Shown piece after piece: positions 63,183-64,000 of a stretch of 64,000 nt of DNA. Numbering within the stretch: position 1 is the stretch's first letter; every line of letters begins with the position of its first letter. The DNA comes from Ophiobolus disseminans. Lineage: Eukaryota; Ascomycota; Dothideomycetes; Pleosporales; Phaeosphaeriaceae. Under the pieces are notes generated by a model. It was not told the DNA's origin. It saw only the letters and a list, made by a program, of their open reading frames with translations, and searched no databases. Location: NCBI GenBank assembly GCA_010093685.1, contig MU006216.1, forward strand, positions 1,315,065 to 1,379,064. The letters are read 5' to 3'. A program made the translations under genes and the position numbers.

Positions 63183-64000
63183 TTAATACAACGGCATCTT
63201 CCACGCATCAAACTCAAACATCCAACTATCCACACTCGCCTGATCGTACACACACTCCATATTCGTCCCGTTATTCACCCAGTATGGCCGCAATGGCCAC
63301 GCACAAATTTCCGCACTCTGACCCTTCTCATCACCCGCTGTATGTGTCGCCCTGAGCGTCTCCGGTTTAACCCCGTTCTCCACCCACTCAATCAGCACCT
63401 CGAGATTCGTCGTCGGGAACGGTCCGTTTGGCTGCATGGAATTCACGCCGCAGTGTCCAGCTCCAGGGACGAGGAAGAGGCGGTACCACTCGCCCATCGC
63501 TTCGGTGCTGGCGTTGAATGTGGAGTTGGGGTACATGATGCTCCGGACTGATTCGTGGTAATGTACTGATGATGCCGCGGGAATGCTGTTGTCGGATTCG
63601 CCGTGGAAAGTTAGTACCTTGCCGCCGTTGTTGTAGAAGGGAGTCAAGTCTGGTAAGGTAGTTTGCAGCGTGTCTTCATACTTGATCCACGCTTCTCGCA
63701 TCCACTCGACAAGAGTGTCGTACGTCACGTTATCGAGCGAAGCAAGGTTATCCGCGTCTACCATCTGGATGAATTTTGTCACAAACTCGCCACCCGTGCT
63801 CGCAATGCTGAGTTCGTAGGAGTCAGTCTCGTTGTTGTATGTGGTCTTTGCATCTTCGAAGCTAGATGACGGCTGGTATGAGAAGTATGCAAACTGTCCA
63901 TCAGAAGTGTGCAGGCCAGACATGATTGTCGACGCGACAGCGACGGCTTGAGCAGATACGGTACCATTGGCAGCTGGTGTGCTGGCGCCACCACCAGGCA
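63183..64000 (-). CDS. Tannase/feruloyl esterase family protein, partial (5' end outside the window)
   Basis: The frame is open to the window edge, so only the C-terminal ~272 residues are present. The visible start PGGGASTPAANGTVSAQAVA continues the oxyanion/lid region of the family. Two triad residues are in view: the Asp in LTFHGESDNSIPAASS and the His in VPGAGHCGVN. The conserved Cys next to His would pair with the Cys before the nucleophilic Ser upstream. Several N-x-S/T sites (PNSTFNAST, VNNGTN) fit secretion. The family hydrolyses ester bonds of gallotannins, ferulates or related plant phenolics. Exact substrate cannot be called. Confidence 0.9.
   Translation of the reverse strand, partial: PGGGASTPAANGTVSAQAVAVASTIMSGLHTSDGQFAYFSYQPSSSFEDAKTTYNNETDSYELSIASTGGEFVTKFIQMVDADNLASLDNVTYDTLVEWMREAWIKYEDTLQTTLPDLTPFYNNGGKVLTFHGESDNSIPAASSVHYHESVRSIMYPNSTFNASTEAMGEWYRLFLVPGAGHCGVNSMQPNGPFPTTNLEVLIEWVENGVKPETLRATHTAGDEKGQSAEICAWPLRPYWVNNGTNMECVYDQASVDSWMFEFDAWKMPLY

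Noticed and set aside
1..64000. tRNA genes, rRNA, CRISPR arrays or intact transposons
   Set aside because: No B-box-like GGTTCGANTCC in an intergenic region, no repeat-spacer array, and no transposase or reverse transcriptase frame were seen by eye; a covariance-model scan was not possible.

Overview
This 64 kb window is nuclear DNA of a filamentous ascomycete. Its genes are dense and lie on both strands. They carry short introns (mostly 46-65 nt) with GTANGT-like donors, CTAAC/CTGAC-like branch sites and CAG/TAG acceptors. The gene set (HET-domain protein, mpaB-type oxygenase, fungal Zn2Cys6 regulator, Med16, Hst4-type sirtuin, tannase) fits Pezizomycotina. A Dothideomycetes/Pleosporales origin is my inference from overall look, not proven. 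Several coding regions are split by introns; joins given below were worked out by hand from splice signals and reading-frame phase. Starts that needed GTG or TTG were moved to the next ATG.

Layout. 0-7 kb: a Kelch-like membrane protein and a HET-domain protein. 7-15 kb: OLA1 GTPase, a PPPDE thiol peptidase, mitochondrial ribosomal protein uS11m, TIM44 and a membrane-anchored hotdog thioesterase. 15-21 kb: MED16 and an HST4-like sirtuin, divergent. 22-29 kb: a PI-PLC-like phosphodiesterase, a rhomboid protease with a long N-terminal extension, two small probable mitochondrial proteins and TRM11. 29.3-36 kb: an accessory island holding four tandem paralogues of an unrecognised small-protein family, a large unrecognised gene, and a relic sharing that gene's C-terminus. 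36-47.8 kb: VPS11, YRA1 with a 579-nt intron, an aldehyde dehydrogenase and a DDHD phospholipase. 48-64 kb: a BED-like plus Zn2Cys6 regulator, an mpaB/DUF2236 oxygenase, p23/SBA1, VPS24, a TTC1-like TPR protein, a HAD phosphatase, a leucine-rich orphan, a long coiled-coil protein and the 3' part of a tannase.

Most genes are conserved housekeeping genes that do not form one pathway. Two loose themes appear: mitochondrial proteins (10.5-15 kb and 23.4-27.3 kb) and endosomal trafficking (VPS11, VPS24). The best candidate for something undescribed is the 29-36 kb island. It sits between TRM11 and VPS11, is lineage-specific in appearance, has expanded by duplication, and contains both intact and apparently decaying copies.
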